DNA from: Muribaculaceae bacterium
Lineage (GTDB): Bacteria > Bacteroidota > Bacteroidia > Bacteroidales > Muribaculaceae
DNA length: 8,777 nt
Assembly: GCA_029059965.1 (NCBI GenBank)
Contig: JAIDUY010000381.1
Coordinates: forward strand, 1-8,777
Direction of reading: 5' to 3'
A program made the position numbers and the translations under genes. Shown here one piece after another: positions 7,540 through 8,777 of the stretch. The notes beneath the pieces are model-generated. The model was not told the DNA's origin, did no database searches, and worked only from the letters and a program-made list of their open reading frames with translations. The first letter of the stretch is position 1, and each line of letters starts with the position of its first letter.

Positions 7540-8508
7540 TTAGGGACGTACCTGGGCTTCGGGTTCGGCGGGAGCGTTGTGGTGCTCGGGCTTGACGGGG
7601 ATGCCGTCGAGACCGGGAGGAGTCATGCCGGGACGGTACATGTTGATAGTCATCGCGGTAATCATCTTCTCGTACACGGCGTTGAGCTGCTGCATATAGC
7701 GAGCCATGCGCTCGGTCTCCTCGCAGTAGCGTGCGCTCTGTGTGGCGCTCTTCTCGTACATGTCGCGGATGTCCTTTATGCCGCGGTTGACGCGGTCGAT
7801 AGAATCAATCTGCGACGATACGCTGCGGAGCTGGAGCTCATAGATGGTGTTGAGGCCGGAGATGTTGCGGTGGAGTTCGGTCATCTGTGTTACGTAGCCT
7901 TCGGAGCTTGCCGATATGGCGGCGGAATTCTCGGTTATGGCGCGGTAGCTGGAGAGCAGAGTGGCCGATACTTCGTTGAGGGCTGCGGTGGTGGCGTGTA
8001 GCTGCTGCATGTCGGCAGCGATGGCACCGATGCCGTCGAGGTACTGCTGAGTGGCTGTTGTGAGCTCGGCCATGCGCGAGAGCTGGTCGGCGGCCGCCGC
8101 CATCTTGGAGATGCTTTCGGAGAGGGAGCGTGAGTCGTTCTCGGAGAGCTCGATGCCGTCGGGAATGCCTGCGGCGCGTCGGGCATGAGCCACGCTCACG
8201 GTGGGGGTGTCGGCCACGGAAGCCTGTGCGGCTTCCTCGCCGTCGCGGAGAGCGGGGTAGACCTTCTCCCATTCGTATTCTTTTGGCGGACGGTCGAATG
8301 CCGTCAGGAGGAACATGAGCACCTCGGTACCCATACCGAGCGACAGCAGCATGTTGCCGCCGGGGAGATGAAGAATCTTGAAGAGCGCGCCCCAGATTAC
8401 GACTGCGGCACCGATACTGTAGGCGAAGTTGAAGAAGCGCTGGCCTTTCTCACTGCTGATGAAAGCGCCGATACCCCGCTTGTATGTCTGAATTTTTCCC
8501 ATTGTCAT
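7540..8508 (-). CDS. gldL: Type IX secretion system motor protein GldL/PorL
   Basis: Inner-membrane stator-like ring protein of the T9SS motor, converting proton flow into GldM rotation. Two membrane helices lie at about 25-46 and 53-71, joined by FKILHLPGGN. The second contains Glu62 in GMGTEVLMFLLTAF, which aligns with the essential membrane glutamate of GldL and PorL; Lys44 and His47 lie at the end of the first helix. The cytoplasmic part (about 72-322) has an acidic segment, a long predicted coiled coil (about 120-290, ending near LNAVYEKMITAM) and a Pro/Glu-rich tail. At 322 residues it is much longer than Flavobacterium GldL (about 215) and close to Porphyromonas PorL (about 309). The start at 8508 gives Met-Thr-Met-Gly; Met3 is an alternative. 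It lies 41 bp after gldK and 21 bp before gldM. Confidence 0.96.
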   Translation of the reverse strand: MTMGKIQTYKRGIGAFISSEKGQRFFNFAYSIGAAVVIWGALFKILHLPGGNMLLSLGMGTEVLMFLLTAFDRPPKEYEWEKVYPALRDGEEAAQASVADTPTVSVAHARRAAGIPDGIELSENDSRSLSESISKMAAAADQLSRMAELTTATQQYLDGIGAIAADMQQLHATTAALNEVSATLLSSYRAITENSAAISASSEGYVTQMTELHRNISGLNTIYELQLRSVSSQIDSIDRVNRGIKDIRDMYEKSATQSARYCEETERMARYMQQLNAVYEKMITAMTINMYRPGMTPPGLDGIPVKPEHHNAPAEPEAQVRP

Positions 8509-8549
8509 TGCGTGTTGGTTTTGGAGAGATGAGTGAGAGAAAGTGGAGT

Positions 8550-8777
8550 TTATCGCTTGCCGGGCTGTTTCTGGCCTTTGGCGAAGCCTATCTGGGTGCG
8601 CACACAGCGGAAGCCGATGTATGAGCGCTGTTCATTCTGATATTCCCACATGCGCAGGTCGGATCGCACGTTGTGGGCCACGTCCTTCCACGAGCCTCCG
8701 CGCACAATCTTGCGCTTCATGCGGTAAGGGTCCTCGACGGCAGCGTCGTAGCGGTACTCGGGATTGAGGTCGTTGGT
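8550..8777 (-). CDS. gldK: Type IX secretion system lipoprotein GldK/PorK, C-terminal fragment
   Basis: Only the last 75 codons are in the window. The frame ends in TAA (8552-8550) and stays open to the window edge. The segment contains KIVRGGSWKD, SDLRMWE and YIGFRCVRT, the C-terminal signature of the formylglycine-generating-enzyme (FGE-sulfatase/SUMF1) fold that makes up GldK. In GldK this fold is thought to be structural. The protein is an outer-membrane lipoprotein that builds the periplasmic T9SS ring with GldN. A short Lys/Gln-rich tail follows the domain. The lipobox, start and any upstream porP-type gene are outside the window. Identity rests on the fold signature plus its position directly before gldL, the standard gldKLMN order. 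Confidence 0.92.
   Translation of the reverse strand, partial: TNDLNPEYRYDAAVEDPYRMKRKIVRGGSWKDVAHNVRSDLRMWEYQNEQRSYIGFRCVRTQIGFAKGQKQPGKR

Noticed and set aside
6946..8001. Plus-strand open frame (351 codons) antisense to gldM and gldL
   Set aside because: It spans the boundary of two confidently identified genes, and its Val/Gly/His-rich product matches no family.
1..8777. tRNA, rRNA, insertion sequences, CRISPR arrays, integrase or attachment sites
   Set aside because: The window is almost fully covered by ordinary coding genes with gaps of at most 73 bp, and I saw no repeat-spacer pattern, transposase or RNA gene fold.

Overview
The window reads as a chromosomal segment from a GC-rich member of the Bacteroidota, probably a gut Bacteroidales such as a Muribaculaceae-like lineage. 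Phylum support is good: it carries gldK-gldL-gldM-gldN, the core motor and ring genes of the type IX secretion system (T9SS), which is restricted to this group. No gene start is preceded by a Shine-Dalgarno sequence, and one promoter fits the Bacteroidota -33/-7 pattern (TAnnTTTG). The family-level placement is only an inference from base composition and gene content.

Layout, left to right. Bases 1-868 (+) hold nearly all of nadC (quinolinate phosphoribosyltransferase, NAD synthesis); its start lies just outside the window. All other genes are on the minus strand, so they are transcribed from right to left. In that order they are the 3' end of gldK (8777-8550), gldL (8508-7540), gldM (7518-5953), gldN (5939-4818), an AraJ-type major facilitator efflux permease (4782-3634), a secreted or periplasmic 682-residue TPR protein (3560-1512) and a HAD-family phosphatase (1508-855). 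The HAD gene converges on nadC and overlaps it by 14 bp. The longest gene-free stretch is 73 bp (3561-3633).

How the genes work together. GldL (inner membrane) and GldM (one membrane helix plus a long periplasmic part) form the proton-driven rotary motor. GldK (lipoprotein) and GldN form the outer-membrane-associated periplasmic ring that GldM drives. The charged residues thought essential to the motor are present (GldL Glu62, GldM Arg11). The gld genes are spaced 41, 21 and 13 bp apart and look like one operon. The araJ-like gene follows gldN by 35 bp with no visible terminator or promoter and may be read through from it. A good promoter in the 73-bp gap suggests that the TPR and HAD genes, 3 bp apart, form a second transcription unit. 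nadC and the HAD gene look like ordinary housekeeping neighbours.

I found no RNA genes, mobile elements, CRISPR arrays or clearly new system. The most noteworthy points are the T9SS core itself, the long basic tail on GldN, the long C-terminal region of GldL, and the signal-peptide TPR protein beside the T9SS operon.
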